Positions 43,010-51,527 are shown, counted from the first letter of the stretch. The stretch is 64,000 nucleotides of DNA from Marinobacterium rhizophilum (GCF_024397915.1 NZ_CP073347.1:1674001-1738000); one strand, 5' to 3'. Notes: generated from the letters alone by a model not told the origin. Numbers and translations are program-made.

Positions 43010-43044
43010 AAAAGCCGCACTATACTGCGATAGATGCGGCTTTT
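43010..43044 (-). terminator. Terminator-like hairpin between acpP and fabF
   Basis: A perfect 10-bp stem AAAAGCCGCA / TGCGGCTTTT with a 15-base loop; the minus-strand end continues into more T residues. It should let acpP be transcribed in excess over fabF. Confidence 0.7.
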
Positions 43045-43066
43045 CACTTGTTCTTGAACGTGTCGA

Positions 43067-43300
43067 TTACTGGTGCGTGTTGATGTAATCGATTGCCAGC
43101 TGTACGGTGGTGATTTTTTCAGCTTCTTCGTCAGGAATCTCAGTTTCGAACTCTTCTTCCAAAGCCATAACCAGCTCTACAGTGTCCAGAGAGTCAGCGC
43201 CAAGATCTTCAACGAAAGAGGCTTCGTTGGTCACTTCGTCGCCTTTAACGCCCAGCTGTTCTGCGATGATTTTCTTTACGCGCTCTTCAATGTTGCTCAT
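43067..43300 (-). CDS. acpP: Acyl carrier protein
   Basis: A 77-residue acidic four-helix carrier of fatty-acid intermediates. Ser37 in GADSLDTVELVMALEEEF is the phosphopantetheine site. The ATG at 43300 has GGAAGAGTT upstream; the frame is open to 43369, but those residues are not ACP. Located between fabG and fabF with its own likely promoter, consistent with very high expression. Confidence 0.97.
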   Translation of the reverse strand: MSNIEERVKKIIAEQLGVKGDEVTNEASFVEDLGADSLDTVELVMALEEEFETEIPDEEAEKITTVQLAIDYINTHQ

Positions 43301-43350
43301 AACTCTTCCTATATTCTTTTCAACCCGTGCACCCTGAGATGCGAATCGGG

Positions 43351-43379
43351 ATTTTATAGATACCGCCATGCCCTAGCAA
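43351..43379 (-). promoter_or_regulatory. Candidate acpP promoter
   Basis: On the minus strand TTGCTA (43379-43374) and TAAAAT (43356-43351) are 17 bases apart in the 167-base gap between fabG and acpP. A 6-bp inverted repeat CCGCCA/TGGCGG surrounds the -35 region. An overlapping TATAAA with shorter spacing is possible too. Confidence 0.5.
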
Positions 43380-43467
43380 GCGTGGCGGCGTTTAATATCA
43401 CCGTAAACTGACGGCCAATTATCAACATATTGCCGAAAAAAACAATTCTTTGTGACAGAAGCCTGAA

Positions 43468-44211
43468 TCAGGCCATATACATCCCGCCATTGACCTGAAT
43501 TGTCTCGCCTGTGACATAGCCGCCGCCCTGACCGGCCAGGAAGCCTACCACGGCAGCGATCTCCTCGGGCTGACCGAGACGATTCATGGGTATCTGTGCC
43601 TGCAGATGCGCCTTGTGCTCATCGGCCAGGCCACTGGTCATGTCGGTATCGATAAAGCCCGGCGCGACACAGTTAACCGTAACATTTCGCGAGCCGACCT
43701 CGCGCGCCAGAGCACGGGTAAAGCCTTCCATGCCGGACTTGGCCGCCGCATAGTTCGCCTGCCCGGCATTGCCCATGGAGGCCACCACGGAACTAACACT
43801 GATGATGCGGCCCCAGCGCGCCTTGGTCATGCCGCGCAGGCATGCCTTGACGACACGATAAACCGACGTGAGATTGGTGTTCAGCACCGAGTCCCACTCG
43901 TCTTCTTTCATTCGCATCATCAGGTTATCGCGGGTGATACCGGCATTATTGACGAGGATATCCACCGCGCCAAACTCATCCTGAATCTGCTTGATGACCT
44001 GTTCAACCGACTCGGCACTGGACACATCCAGCACCAGACCCGCCCCCTTGAAGCCCGCCTCGGCGAGGTAGGCACTGATGGTCTGGGCACCGGACTCACT
44101 GGTTGCCGTGCCTACGACGATGGCTCCCTGCCCGCCCAGCTCATGCGCAATTGCCTTGCCGATGCCACGCGTAGCGCCGGTGACCAGCGCCACTTTACCT
44201 TCGATACTCAT
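43468..44211 (-). CDS. fabG: 3-oxoacyl-[acyl-carrier-protein] reductase
   Basis: A short-chain dehydrogenase of 247 residues that reduces beta-ketoacyl-ACP with NADPH. Cofactor loop TGATRGIGKAIAHEL, NNAGITRDNL, catalytic Ser in SVSSVVASMGNAGQ and the YxxxK pair in ANYAAAKSG are all present. The C-terminus VTGETIQVNGGMYM is the usual FabG end. Twenty bases after fabD. Confidence 0.96.
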   Translation of the reverse strand: MSIEGKVALVTGATRGIGKAIAHELGGQGAIVVGTATSESGAQTISAYLAEAGFKGAGLVLDVSSAESVEQVIKQIQDEFGAVDILVNNAGITRDNLMMRMKEDEWDSVLNTNLTSVYRVVKACLRGMTKARWGRIISVSSVVASMGNAGQANYAAAKSGMEGFTRALAREVGSRNVTVNCVAPGFIDTDMTSGLADEHKAHLQAQIPMNRLGQPEEIAAVVGFLAGQGGGYVTGETIQVNGGMYMA

Positions 44212-44231
44212 CTGCTATCCCTTATCGATTT

Positions 44232-45164
44232 TTATTCGCCCAGGGCCTTGGCAAGGCCGGCCGGCTCATTGATGGCAGCCACATTGAGGGCCTTGTGCAC
44301 TTTCTTGTTCAGGCCCGACAACACCTTGCCAGGACCACACTCAACCATCGTCTCGACGCCGGCATCAACCATGGCCTGCACCGTACGTGTCCAGAGCACC
44401 GGACTGTACAGCTGCGCCAGCAGGTTCTGCCGGATCTGTTCCAGCGTCTGGGGCTCGGCTGCGTCAACATTCTGCAGCACCGGTATCTGCGCAGGATGCA
44501 GGGTGATCTCCGCCAGCGCGGGCGCCATCTGCTCAGCGGCAGGGCGCATCAGGGCACAGTGGGAGGGCACACTGACCGGCAAAGCAATGGCACGCTTGGC
44601 ACCGGCCGCCTTGCAGGCTTCCATACCACGTTCCACAGCGGCCTTTTCACCGGCGATGACCACCTGGCCCGGGCAATTGAAATTGACCGGCGACACTACC
44701 TGCCCCTGGGCCGCAGTCTCACAGGCAGCAGCGATAGCCGCATCATCCAGACCCAGGATAGCCGCCATCGCGCCAGTGCCGGCGGGCACCGCCTGCTGCA
44801 TCAGACGACCACGCAGCTGCACCAGCCGCACGCCGTCGGCAAAGCCCAGCACACCGGCACAGACCAGGGCGGTATACTCACCCAGACTGTGGCCGGCCAT
44901 CAGTGCAGGCATCGCACCGCCGCGCTGCTGCCACAGGCGCCACAGCGCCACACCGGTGGTGAGCAGCGCAGGCTGCGTCACTTCGGTATTGTTAAGTTCG
45001 TCTTCAGGACCCTGCTGGACCAGCGCCCAGAGATCATACTCCAGCACCTGGGAGGCCTCGGCAAAGGTTTCCTGAATTACGGGGTACTGTTCGGCGAGTT
45101 CAGCCAGCATACCTGTATGCTGGGAACCCTGTCCGGGGAAAACAAAAGCAAGCGCCTGCGACAT
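44232..45164 (-). CDS. fabD: Malonyl-CoA:ACP transacylase
   Basis: Loads malonate onto ACP. 310 residues; the active-site serine is Ser93 in GHSLGEYTALVCAG, the oxyanion region is FPGQGSQ near the N-terminus and the catalytic histidine is in PSHCALMRPA. The ATG at 45164 gives the normal MSQALAFVFPGQGSQ start; the longer frame to 45269 is not FabD-like. Preceded by a 144-base gap after plsX. Confidence 0.96.
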   Translation of the reverse strand: MSQALAFVFPGQGSQHTGMLAELAEQYPVIQETFAEASQVLEYDLWALVQQGPEDELNNTEVTQPALLTTGVALWRLWQQRGGAMPALMAGHSLGEYTALVCAGVLGFADGVRLVQLRGRLMQQAVPAGTGAMAAILGLDDAAIAAACETAAQGQVVSPVNFNCPGQVVIAGEKAAVERGMEACKAAGAKRAIALPVSVPSHCALMRPAAEQMAPALAEITLHPAQIPVLQNVDAAEPQTLEQIRQNLLAQLYSPVLWTRTVQAMVDAGVETMVECGPGKVLSGLNKKVHKALNVAAINEPAGLAKALGE

Positions 45165-45308
45165 GGATTCCTCGTCTTTGCAATCTGATTGCGGTGACTG
45201 CCCTGAGGGCATAATGGAGCCGTAGTTTACATGATTACGGGATGCTTGGCAGACCGAACCGCCCCGCAAGACACCTTAAACCCGCACATCGGGACTCAGT
45301 ATAGGCAC

Positions 45309-46325
45309 TCAAGCCAGGGATGCAGCAAGCTGCTCGCTTATTCGACGCGGCACATCCATCCTTACCTCGGCGATGGCCTCGTCAATCGCATAGCCAAAAC
45401 AGGCACGATCTGCACCGCCATGACTCTTGACCACGATTCCCTGCAACCCCAGCAGGCTCGCGCCATTACGCCTGGCCGGGTCAAGCTGCTGCCCGAGCTC
45501 ACGCAGCAAGGGCCGCGCCAGCCAGGCCAGCATGCGCCGATAGAAGGTCCGCCCGAAAGCCACCCCCAGCCGCTGCGTCACCAGCCGAGACACACCCTCA
45601 CTGCTCTTAAGTGCAATATTGCCGACAAAACCGTCACAGACCACCACATCCGCCTTGCCGGCAAAGATATCATCGCCCTCGATATAGCCGATGTAGTTGA
45701 GCCGCCCATAGGTGCTGATCAGCATCGACGCCAGCTTGACCTGCTCGTTTCCCTTGATCGCTTCCTGGCCGATATTAAGCAACCCGACCCGGGGCGCGGC
45801 AACCGCATCCACCGCCTGGGTCATGACCGACCCCATGATGGCAAACTGCAGCAAATGCTCGGCACAGCAGTCGACATTGGCCCCCAGGTCCAGCATGTAG
45901 CAATGCCCTGCCTGCGTAGGCACCGCACTGACAATCGCCGGCCGGTCGATGCCCTCGAGCATGCGCAGCACACGCCGCCCAAGCACCATCAGCGCACCGG
46001 TATTGCCGGCACTGACACAGGCGCTCGCCTGACCATCGGCGACCAGCTGCAGCGCAACACCCAGAGAGGTATTTTGGCCTTTGCGTAACGCATGGGAGGG
46101 TTTCTCGTCCATGGCGATAACGCCATCAGCCTGGACAGGCTGCAGCCGTGCGCGCACGGAGGCCGGGATATTGTGCAGAAAGGGGGTAAAGCTATCGATC
46201 TGACCGACCAGCTTGATTGTCAGGCCGGGGTATCTTTCAAGCGCCTCAACGGTGGCGGGAACCGTAACGCGGGGACCGAAGTCCCCGCCCATCGCATCTA
46301 TCGCAATGGTACAAAAGCCGGACAA
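45309..46325 (-). CDS. plsX: Phosphate acyltransferase PlsX
   Basis: Makes acyl-phosphate from acyl-ACP for phospholipid synthesis. 338 residues; the start TIAIDAMGGDFGPRVTVPA and the motifs SAGNTGALMVLGR, LDLGANVDC, NIGQEAIKGNE and VVCDGFVGNIALK are characteristic. It begins two bases after the rpmF stop codon, so the two are coupled. Confidence 0.96.
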   Translation of the reverse strand: MSGFCTIAIDAMGGDFGPRVTVPATVEALERYPGLTIKLVGQIDSFTPFLHNIPASVRARLQPVQADGVIAMDEKPSHALRKGQNTSLGVALQLVADGQASACVSAGNTGALMVLGRRVLRMLEGIDRPAIVSAVPTQAGHCYMLDLGANVDCCAEHLLQFAIMGSVMTQAVDAVAAPRVGLLNIGQEAIKGNEQVKLASMLISTYGRLNYIGYIEGDDIFAGKADVVVCDGFVGNIALKSSEGVSRLVTQRLGVAFGRTFYRRMLAWLARPLLRELGQQLDPARRNGASLLGLQGIVVKSHGGADRACFGYAIDEAIAEVRMDVPRRISEQLAASLA

Positions 46326-46327
46326 GC

Positions 46328-46510
46328 TTAGATGTCGTCCTGCTTGTTGACTACCTGGCGACCACGGTAGAAACCATCGGCGCTCACGTGGTGACGCATA
46401 TGAGTTTCGCCGGTGGTGGCTTCAACAGAAAGACTCGGGGTGCCCAGAGCGTCATGGGAACGACGCATGTCACGCTTAGACCGGGACTTTTTGTTCTTCT
46501 GTACTGCCAT
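46328..46510 (-). CDS. rpmF: 50S ribosomal protein L32
   Basis: A 60-residue basic ribosomal protein. MAVQKNKKSRSKRDMRRSHD is diagnostic. It is the cysteine-free form of L32, as in most gammaproteobacteria. Placed between yceD and plsX, the conserved order linking ribosome and membrane synthesis. Confidence 0.97.
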   Translation of the reverse strand: MAVQKNKKSRSKRDMRRSHDALGTPSLSVEATTGETHMRHHVSADGFYRGRQVVNKQDDI

Positions 46511-46528
46511 GGTGAGATAACTCCTAGT

Positions 46529-47053
46529 TCAACTCTTGTCAGCGTCGGCCTTCAGCTTGGCCAATACACTGAACGGGTTAGGTTTTTTTGACTTTTCATC
46601 TTCCGGGGCGATCTCCCCGAAAGAGGTCTGAATACTACAGTCGTCATGATAAGGCACTACCGGGAGATTGAGGATCAGCTCCTCCTCCACAACAGACCAG
46701 AGTTCGACGTCTTCGTCTTCTACGATCAGCGGATCATAATGACGTGGCAATGTTTTCGCCACTTCCTCGCTGGGCGCAACAGCCAGATTAAAGCCGGCCT
46801 CTACGACAACCTCGACGGGTTCCAGACAGCGCTGACACGTCATTAAAACACGGCCTTCAGCACTACCGGAAACGGTACGGATACGTTGCGGGTCCAGGGA
46901 AAACAGAAGATCCACGGTAACATCACCCTCGTTTGCAACGAGGAAAGATGCCAGACGCGGCATTCCATTCAGACTGGCAAGCCCCTGGATACGTACTTCC
47001 CGCTCGGCAAGTTTTCGCGGGTCAACTCTTTTCGGTAATGGTCCGTACGACAT
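46529..47053 (-). CDS. yceD: YceD (DUF177) family protein, 23S rRNA accumulation
   Basis: A 174-residue DUF177 protein with the CxxC pair in MTCQRCLEPVEV, the acidic central segment and the C-terminal PNPFSVLAKLK shared by YceD homologues, which promote 23S rRNA accumulation. First gene of the yceD-rpmF-plsX-fab operon. A strong promoter ends only about ten bases before its ATG, so the leader is very short and no Shine-Dalgarno sequence is visible. Confidence 0.92.
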   Translation of the reverse strand: MSYGPLPKRVDPRKLAEREVRIQGLASLNGMPRLASFLVANEGDVTVDLLFSLDPQRIRTVSGSAEGRVLMTCQRCLEPVEVVVEAGFNLAVAPSEEVAKTLPRHYDPLIVEDEDVELWSVVEEELILNLPVVPYHDDCSIQTSFGEIAPEDEKSKKPNPFSVLAKLKADADKS

Positions 47054-47062
47054 AAGCGCGCA

Positions 47063-47091
47063 ATTCTAGGGTGCAAAACCCTGACTGTCAA
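47063..47091 (-). promoter_or_regulatory. Strong sigma-70 promoter of the yceD-rpmF-plsX-fab operon
   Basis: On the minus strand TTGACA (47091-47086, perfect) and TAGAAT (47068-47063) are exactly 17 bases apart. The spacer carries an AGGGT/ACCCT inverted repeat. The expected start of transcription (about 47056) leaves only a few bases before the ATG at 47053. Confidence 0.78.
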
Positions 47092-47179
47092 AGAAAAACA
47101 GGGGGCTTCCACAGGATTAATTCGGGTTGGTATTCTACGACGTATGGAATCCCCTGTAACGCTGAAATGGCATTCACTG

Positions 47180-47758
47180 ATGAATAAACTGATCCTGGCG
47201 TCGAGCTCCGTATATCGGCGCGCCCTGCTCGACACTTTACAGCTGCCCTATGAATGCATCAGCCCCGATATCGACGAAAGCGCACGCCCCGGCGAGTCCG
47301 CCGAAACCCTGGTGCGTCGCCTGGCTCTGGAAAAAGCCCAGGCCGTCGCCAGGCACACTCCCAACGCACTCGTGATCGGCTCCGACCAGGTGGCCGTGCT
47401 CGATGGCGACATCATCGGCAAGCCCCTGACCCACGACAAGGCCCGGGCCCAGCTGCTGCGCGCATCGGGTCGCAGTGTGCGCTTCGTCACCGGGCTCTGC
47501 CTGCTGAACAGCAACAGCCGGCACAGCCAGGTCGACGCCATCGACTTCCAGGTGCACTTTCGCACCCTGACGGAACAGCAGATCAATCGCTACCTGGAGC
47601 GGGAGCAACCCTACCAGTGCGCCGGCAGCTTCAAGTCTGAAGGGCTCGGCATCGCCCTGTTCGAACGCCTGGAGGGCGACGATCCCAACAGCCTGATCGG
47701 CTTGCCGCTCATACGCCTGGTGCGCATGCTGGAAAACGCCGGCGTGCAGGTTTTGTAA
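47180..47758 (+). CDS. yceF: Maf-like nucleotide pyrophosphatase (YceF type)
   Basis: A 192-residue Maf family pyrophosphatase. The YceF subgroup, which prefers 7-methyl-GTP, is indicated by LILASSSVYRRALLDTL, VIGSDQVAVLDG, GKPLTHDKA and the C-terminal CAGSFKSEGLGIALFERLEGDDPNSLIGLPLI. The ATG at 47180 begins the conserved N-terminus; an upstream ATG at 47144 adds 12 residues. Divergent from yceD. A GGGAGAC/GTCTCCC hairpin follows the gene. Confidence 0.93.
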   Translation: MNKLILASSSVYRRALLDTLQLPYECISPDIDESARPGESAETLVRRLALEKAQAVARHTPNALVIGSDQVAVLDGDIIGKPLTHDKARAQLLRASGRSVRFVTGLCLLNSNSRHSQVDAIDFQVHFRTLTEQQINRYLEREQPYQCAGSFKSEGLGIALFERLEGDDPNSLIGLPLIRLVRMLENAGVQVL

Positions 47759-47777
47759 AAGCGCCACTCAGCAGAAA

Positions 47778-47795
47778 GGGAGACCGAAGTCTCCC
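47778..47795 (+). terminator. Hairpin after yceF, possible terminator
   Basis: A perfect 7-bp stem GGGAGAC-CGAA-GTCTCCC lies 20 bases after the stop codon. The absence of a T-run makes intrinsic termination uncertain. Confidence 0.45.
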
Positions 47796-47837
47796 CCACC
47801 GGGCTGAGCCTGCTTGCGCCACAGACCTCAAGGCTGC

Positions 47838-48006
47838 CTAGCAAACTGTCGGACTTAACACTGATCTACTGCGGAAACGCCGATTTTGGTCATTTTGCGT
47901 ACTCTTTCTCGGTAAATAAAACCACTATTTGCCTTAAAAGAGCCCAAAAACTGCCTCAAAACGGCCACTCCCTCGCTACGATCGGTCAAGCCCGACAGGC
48001 TGCTAG
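47838..48006. mobile_element. MITE-like element with imperfect terminal inverted repeats
   Basis: The left end CTAGCAAACTGTCGGACTT and the right end (read in reverse complement) CTAGCAGCCTGTCGGGCTT agree at most positions (18 of the first 22), and both ends carry CTAG. The 169-bp interior is AT-richer than its surroundings and has no coding frame. Its right CTAG overlaps the sppA stop codon. No second copy is visible in the window. Confidence 0.55.
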
Positions 48007-49010
48007 CGCAGCGTCCCCATGCCGCTCAGGCCAAGCTCCGAGGCCAGCGACTTGGAAACGCTGACACCGAGCCGGTCGATCAGCTTGTCCAGCGGCGACA
48101 GCTTGGCACCGTACTCGACCAACTCCTCGTACCCGACGATATCCCGCGCCACCATGCTGCTGCTGCCAAGACCATCGATGAGCCCCAGCGCCAGTGCCTG
48201 CTCACCGGTCCAGACCAGCCCGCTGAACAGACGATCATCCCCCTTGAGGCGATCACCGCGACCTGCTCGCACCTGGTCGATAAACTGCTGATGGGTTGTA
48301 CCCAGGACTTCCTGCCAGAAACGCCGCTCGCTGTCCTTCAGTGGGCTGAACGGATCCAGGAAAGTCTTGTGCTCGCCGGATGCCAGCGCGCGACGTTCAA
48401 CCCCCAGTTTCTCCATAAGCTCGACAAAGCCAAAACCGGCCGATGTCACCCCAATGGAGCCCACCAGGCTCGCCTTGTCGGCATAGATATCATCCGCCGC
48501 CGCGGCGATGTAATAGGCCCCCGAGGCCCCCATGTCGCTGATAACGGCATAGAGCTTTTTCTCTGGATAGAGTCCGCGCAACCGCTTGATTTCGTCATAG
48601 ACATAGCCGGACTGTACCGGACTGCCGCCCGGGCTGTTAATGCGCATGATCACGGCCCTGGACTTGGGCTCCTTGAAAGCCGCCCGCAAGGCTCCGACCA
48701 GGTTGTCGGCGCTGGCCTCCTCACCATCGGCGATGGGGCCGCGCACATCGATGATCGCGGTGTGCTCCTTGACCAGCACATCCTGCGCCAAATCCTTGCC
48801 CATCAGGAAAATGGCCAGGATCCCAAACAGGTAGCCAAAGGTCAGCAGCTTGAAAAAAATGCCCCAGCGCCGGCTGCGGCGCTGCTCGGCATGAAGGCCC
48901 ATCAGCAGCTTTTCGATCAGGCGCCATTCGCGCTTGCCACCCTCCTGCGCTTTTTCCACGGTCGCTTGCAACTTGTCATCCATTTTCTCGTCCCAGGGAT
49001 TATCCGCCAC
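48003..49010 (-). CDS. sppA: Signal peptide peptidase SppA (S49 family, short form)
   Basis: A 335-residue single-domain membrane serine protease that degrades cleaved signal peptides. A cytoplasmic helix and one transmembrane segment (about residues 50-70) precede the protease fold. The nucleophile serine is in SDMGASGAYYIAAAADD and the general-base lysine in ASGEHKTFLDPFS. The stop codon TAG lies inside the CTAG end of a MITE-like element, so the last residues may be affected by its insertion. Nine bases after the HAD gene. Confidence 0.92.
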   Translation of the reverse strand: MADNPWDEKMDDKLQATVEKAQEGGKREWRLIEKLLMGLHAEQRRSRRWGIFFKLLTFGYLFGILAIFLMGKDLAQDVLVKEHTAIIDVRGPIADGEEASADNLVGALRAAFKEPKSRAVIMRINSPGGSPVQSGYVYDEIKRLRGLYPEKKLYAVISDMGASGAYYIAAAADDIYADKASLVGSIGVTSAGFGFVELMEKLGVERRALASGEHKTFLDPFSPLKDSERRFWQEVLGTTHQQFIDQVRAGRGDRLKGDDRLFSGLVWTGEQALALGLIDGLGSSSMVARDIVGYEELVEYGAKLSPLDKLIDRLGVSVSKSLASELGLSGMGTLR

Positions 49011-49019
49011 GAGGTACTC

Positions 49020-49685
49020 CTATAAGGGTTTGTTCTGCCCGTCGAGCCAATGTTCAAGCTCCGGAAAATTGTCAATCTCCAGTACCGGCCGCCAGGGCTT
49101 GAGGCGGTCAATATGATGCGCTCCATAGCTCACGGCCACCGTCGCCATGCCGGCCCGATGCCCCATCTCCAGGTCATATTCGGTATCACCAACCATCAGG
49201 GCGTCGGACACATCGACCCCGGTTTGCTGCAAAATTTCATGCAGCATGTGCGGGTCCGGTTTTGACGTGGTTTCATCGGCACAGCGCGACAACTCGAACA
49301 GGCTGCCAAGGCCGGTCTGTGCAAACACCCGGTCAAGCCCGCGCCGGTTCTTGCCGGTGGCGACCGCCAGGCGGTAGCCCTTGCGCTGCAGTCGCCCAAG
49401 GCTGCTGCGGGCGCCGGCAAACAGGTGGGTCGGCGTATCATCACCGGTCACGTAGTAGTGCGCGTACCGCTCACGCATGGCGTCAATACCGGCGGCATCG
49501 ATACCCGGCACCAGCGCCCGTATCGCCTCGGGCAAACCCAGCCCGATAATATTGCGGATGGCCTCGGCATCCAGCGGGGCCAGATCCAGATCCAGTGCCG
49601 AACGCTGCATGCTCGAAATAATTCGAGCGGCAGAATCGATGACGGTTCCATCCCAATCGAAAATCAGCAGTTTGTACACAACCAT
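49020..49685 (-). CDS. HAD-family phosphatase (phosphoglycolate-phosphatase-like)
   Basis: A 221-residue HAD-IA hydrolase. Motif I is FDWDGTVIDS, motif II lies in VATGKNRRGLD and motif III/IV is GDTEYDLEMGHRAG. It resembles the phosphatase usually encoded between rluC and sppA in gammaproteobacteria; the substrate is undetermined. The ATG at 49685 is preferred over one six codons upstream. rluC, its usual upstream neighbour, is absent. Confidence 0.88.
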   Translation of the reverse strand: MVVYKLLIFDWDGTVIDSAARIISSMQRSALDLDLAPLDAEAIRNIIGLGLPEAIRALVPGIDAAGIDAMRERYAHYYVTGDDTPTHLFAGARSSLGRLQRKGYRLAVATGKNRRGLDRVFAQTGLGSLFELSRCADETTSKPDPHMLHEILQQTGVDVSDALMVGDTEYDLEMGHRAGMATVAVSYGAHHIDRLKPWRPVLEIDNFPELEHWLDGQNKPL

Positions 49686-49807
49686 AGTCCCGTAAAATCC
49701 CAAGGCGCCAAAGGATGCAGCAATGCGTCAGCCGGCGCAAGGCGATACAGTTGCAGCGCCCTCCAGGGCCAACGTATATTGATAAAACATTTTCAGGGAG
49801 TGCAACC

Positions 49808-50236
49808 ATGCAACTGAGTCGTTTCACGGACTATAGCCTGCGGGTACTGTTCTATGTCGCGATCAACAATGATCGCCGGGCGACGCTGCACGAAATTGCA
49901 GACTTCTACCAGATATCGGTGGAGCACCTGCGCAAGGTGGTGCATGCCCTGTCCAAAAGCGGCCACCTTAAAACCTACCGGGGCAAAAATGGCGGTCTCA
50001 GGCTCAACCTGCCACCGGCAGACATTAACCTCGGCGCCCTTGTCAGCCAGAGCGAAGGCACAGACCCGCTGATCGATTGCGAGGCCCAGCCCTGCCGCCT
50101 GGCCGGTATCTGCAACCTGCAAAACGCCCTGGCAGAAGCACAGCGGGCCTTTATAGCGAGCCTCGCCCAGTACAGCCTGGCCGACATGCTCAACAACCCG
50201 CGCATGCAACAGCAATTAATCAGCAAGTCCGGCTAA
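49808..50236 (+). CDS. NsrR-like Rrf2 family transcriptional regulator
   Basis: A 142-residue Rrf2 regulator. The winged helix spans about residues 1-70 (MQLSRFTDYSLRVLFYVA, RGKNGGLRL). Three cysteines, Cys91, Cys96 and Cys102 (CEAQPCRLAGIC), have exactly the C-x4-C-x5-C spacing and numbering of NsrR, which binds an Fe-S cluster that reacts with nitric oxide. Regulates NO-detoxification genes such as hmp in other bacteria; none is next to it here. AGGGAG six bases before the ATG is a good ribosome-binding site and excludes an upstream in-frame start at 49715. Confidence 0.85.
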   Translation: MQLSRFTDYSLRVLFYVAINNDRRATLHEIADFYQISVEHLRKVVHALSKSGHLKTYRGKNGGLRLNLPPADINLGALVSQSEGTDPLIDCEAQPCRLAGICNLQNALAEAQRAFIASLAQYSLADMLNNPRMQQQLISKSG

Positions 50237-50269
50237 GCGGCCGCCAGCAGGTTGGGTAAAAGCTCCCCG

Positions 50270-51295
50270 CTAAGACTCAGTGTCAATTCCCAGGCGCCGG
50301 CGCAGCAACGGACTGGTGGTGGTGTACTGCAGCTGCACTTTTTTCCCCGGCTCCAGCCGGGCCTTGATGGCAAAGGCCGCCAGCGCCGCCTCGTGAAAGC
50401 CGCTCAGTATCAGTTTTTTCTTGCCAGGATAGGTATTGATGTCACCGACGGCGAACACCCCCGGCAGCGAGGTTTCGAAGCGCTCGGTATCGACTCGCAG
50501 CTGATTGGCTTCCATCGCCAGGCCCCACAGCTTCACCGGCCCCGCATCCGGCACCATGCCGAAGAACACCAGCAAGCTGTCGGCCGCCTGCCACTGCGCC
50601 TTGCCATCACTGTCGGTCAGCTCGATAGCAGACAGGCCTCCGCCCACACAGCGATAGTCGCTCGCACGCCCCGCCACGAAGCGCATGCGCCCCTGGTGAC
50701 AGAGTTCGCGCATCTGCTCCACCAGCGCCGGCTGGGCCCGGAAACGCTCCGAACGATGCACCAGCACCAGCGAGCGTGCCGCTGTCTCCAGCGCCATGAC
50801 CCAGTCCAGTGCCGAGTCGCCGCCACCGAAGATCACCAGATCCTTGCCGGCAAATGCGGCCCGGTCCCTGACCGAATAAAACAGCTGCTGACCTTCAAGC
50901 GCCTCGATGCCCTCCAGCTTAAGTCGCACCGGCTTAAAGGCACCGGCACCGGCGGCGATCACCACGGCGGCCACATCGAACTCGCTGCCCAGACTGCCCC
51001 GCAGCCAGAAGCGCTCTCCCCGTGCTTCGAGCTGCTCGATACGCTCACCAAAACAGAACTGGGCGTCAAAGGGGGCTATCTGGCGCAACAGGTTTTGCGT
51101 CAGCTCGGCCCCGCTGATTTCGGGGATGGCGGGAATATCGAAAATGGGCTTTTGCGGATAGAGCTCGGCACACTGACCGCCGGGCTGTTCCAGCGCTTCA
51201 ACCACGATGGCATTCAGACCCAGCAGGCCCAGCTCGAACACCTGAAACAGGCCACAGGGGCCCGCGCCTATGACCAGCACATCTGCTGTTTTCAT
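50270..51295 (-). CDS. Thioredoxin-reductase-like ferredoxin-NADP reductase (type 2)
   Basis: A 341-residue flavoprotein of the thioredoxin-reductase fold that lacks the CxxC redox pair, as in the Bacillus YumC-type ferredoxin/flavodoxin-NADP reductases. FAD motif LVIGAGPCGLFQVFELG, the family mark PGGQCAELYPQKPIFDIPA, NADP motif FGGGDSALDW and the C-terminal AVGDINTYPGKKKLILSGFHEA are present. Convergent with the nsrR-like gene. A second, unrelated reductase (Fpr, type 1) lies at 57086. Confidence 0.87.
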   Translation of the reverse strand: MKTADVLVIGAGPCGLFQVFELGLLGLNAIVVEALEQPGGQCAELYPQKPIFDIPAIPEISGAELTQNLLRQIAPFDAQFCFGERIEQLEARGERFWLRGSLGSEFDVAAVVIAAGAGAFKPVRLKLEGIEALEGQQLFYSVRDRAAFAGKDLVIFGGGDSALDWVMALETAARSLVLVHRSERFRAQPALVEQMRELCHQGRMRFVAGRASDYRCVGGGLSAIELTDSDGKAQWQAADSLLVFFGMVPDAGPVKLWGLAMEANQLRVDTERFETSLPGVFAVGDINTYPGKKKLILSGFHEAALAAFAIKARLEPGKKVQLQYTTTSPLLRRRLGIDTES

Positions 51296-51527
51296 GCATC
51301 TGCCTCCATTGCCAGGCCGCCTTCATACTGACCCATCCTGCGCCCGACGGGTGAATTCAGCATGAACAGGTACAAGCCGCACCGCCTGAGTACCCCCAGT
51401 GTAGACGCCTGACAACATTGCCAGAGAGGCGCCGAAACCGCCAAGGAAGGAAGAAAAAGGAAGCAGCACCCAGAGCCGGCAAGATAAGGAGACCGCACCA
51501 CGAATGCAGTGCGGCATACAGGCACTT

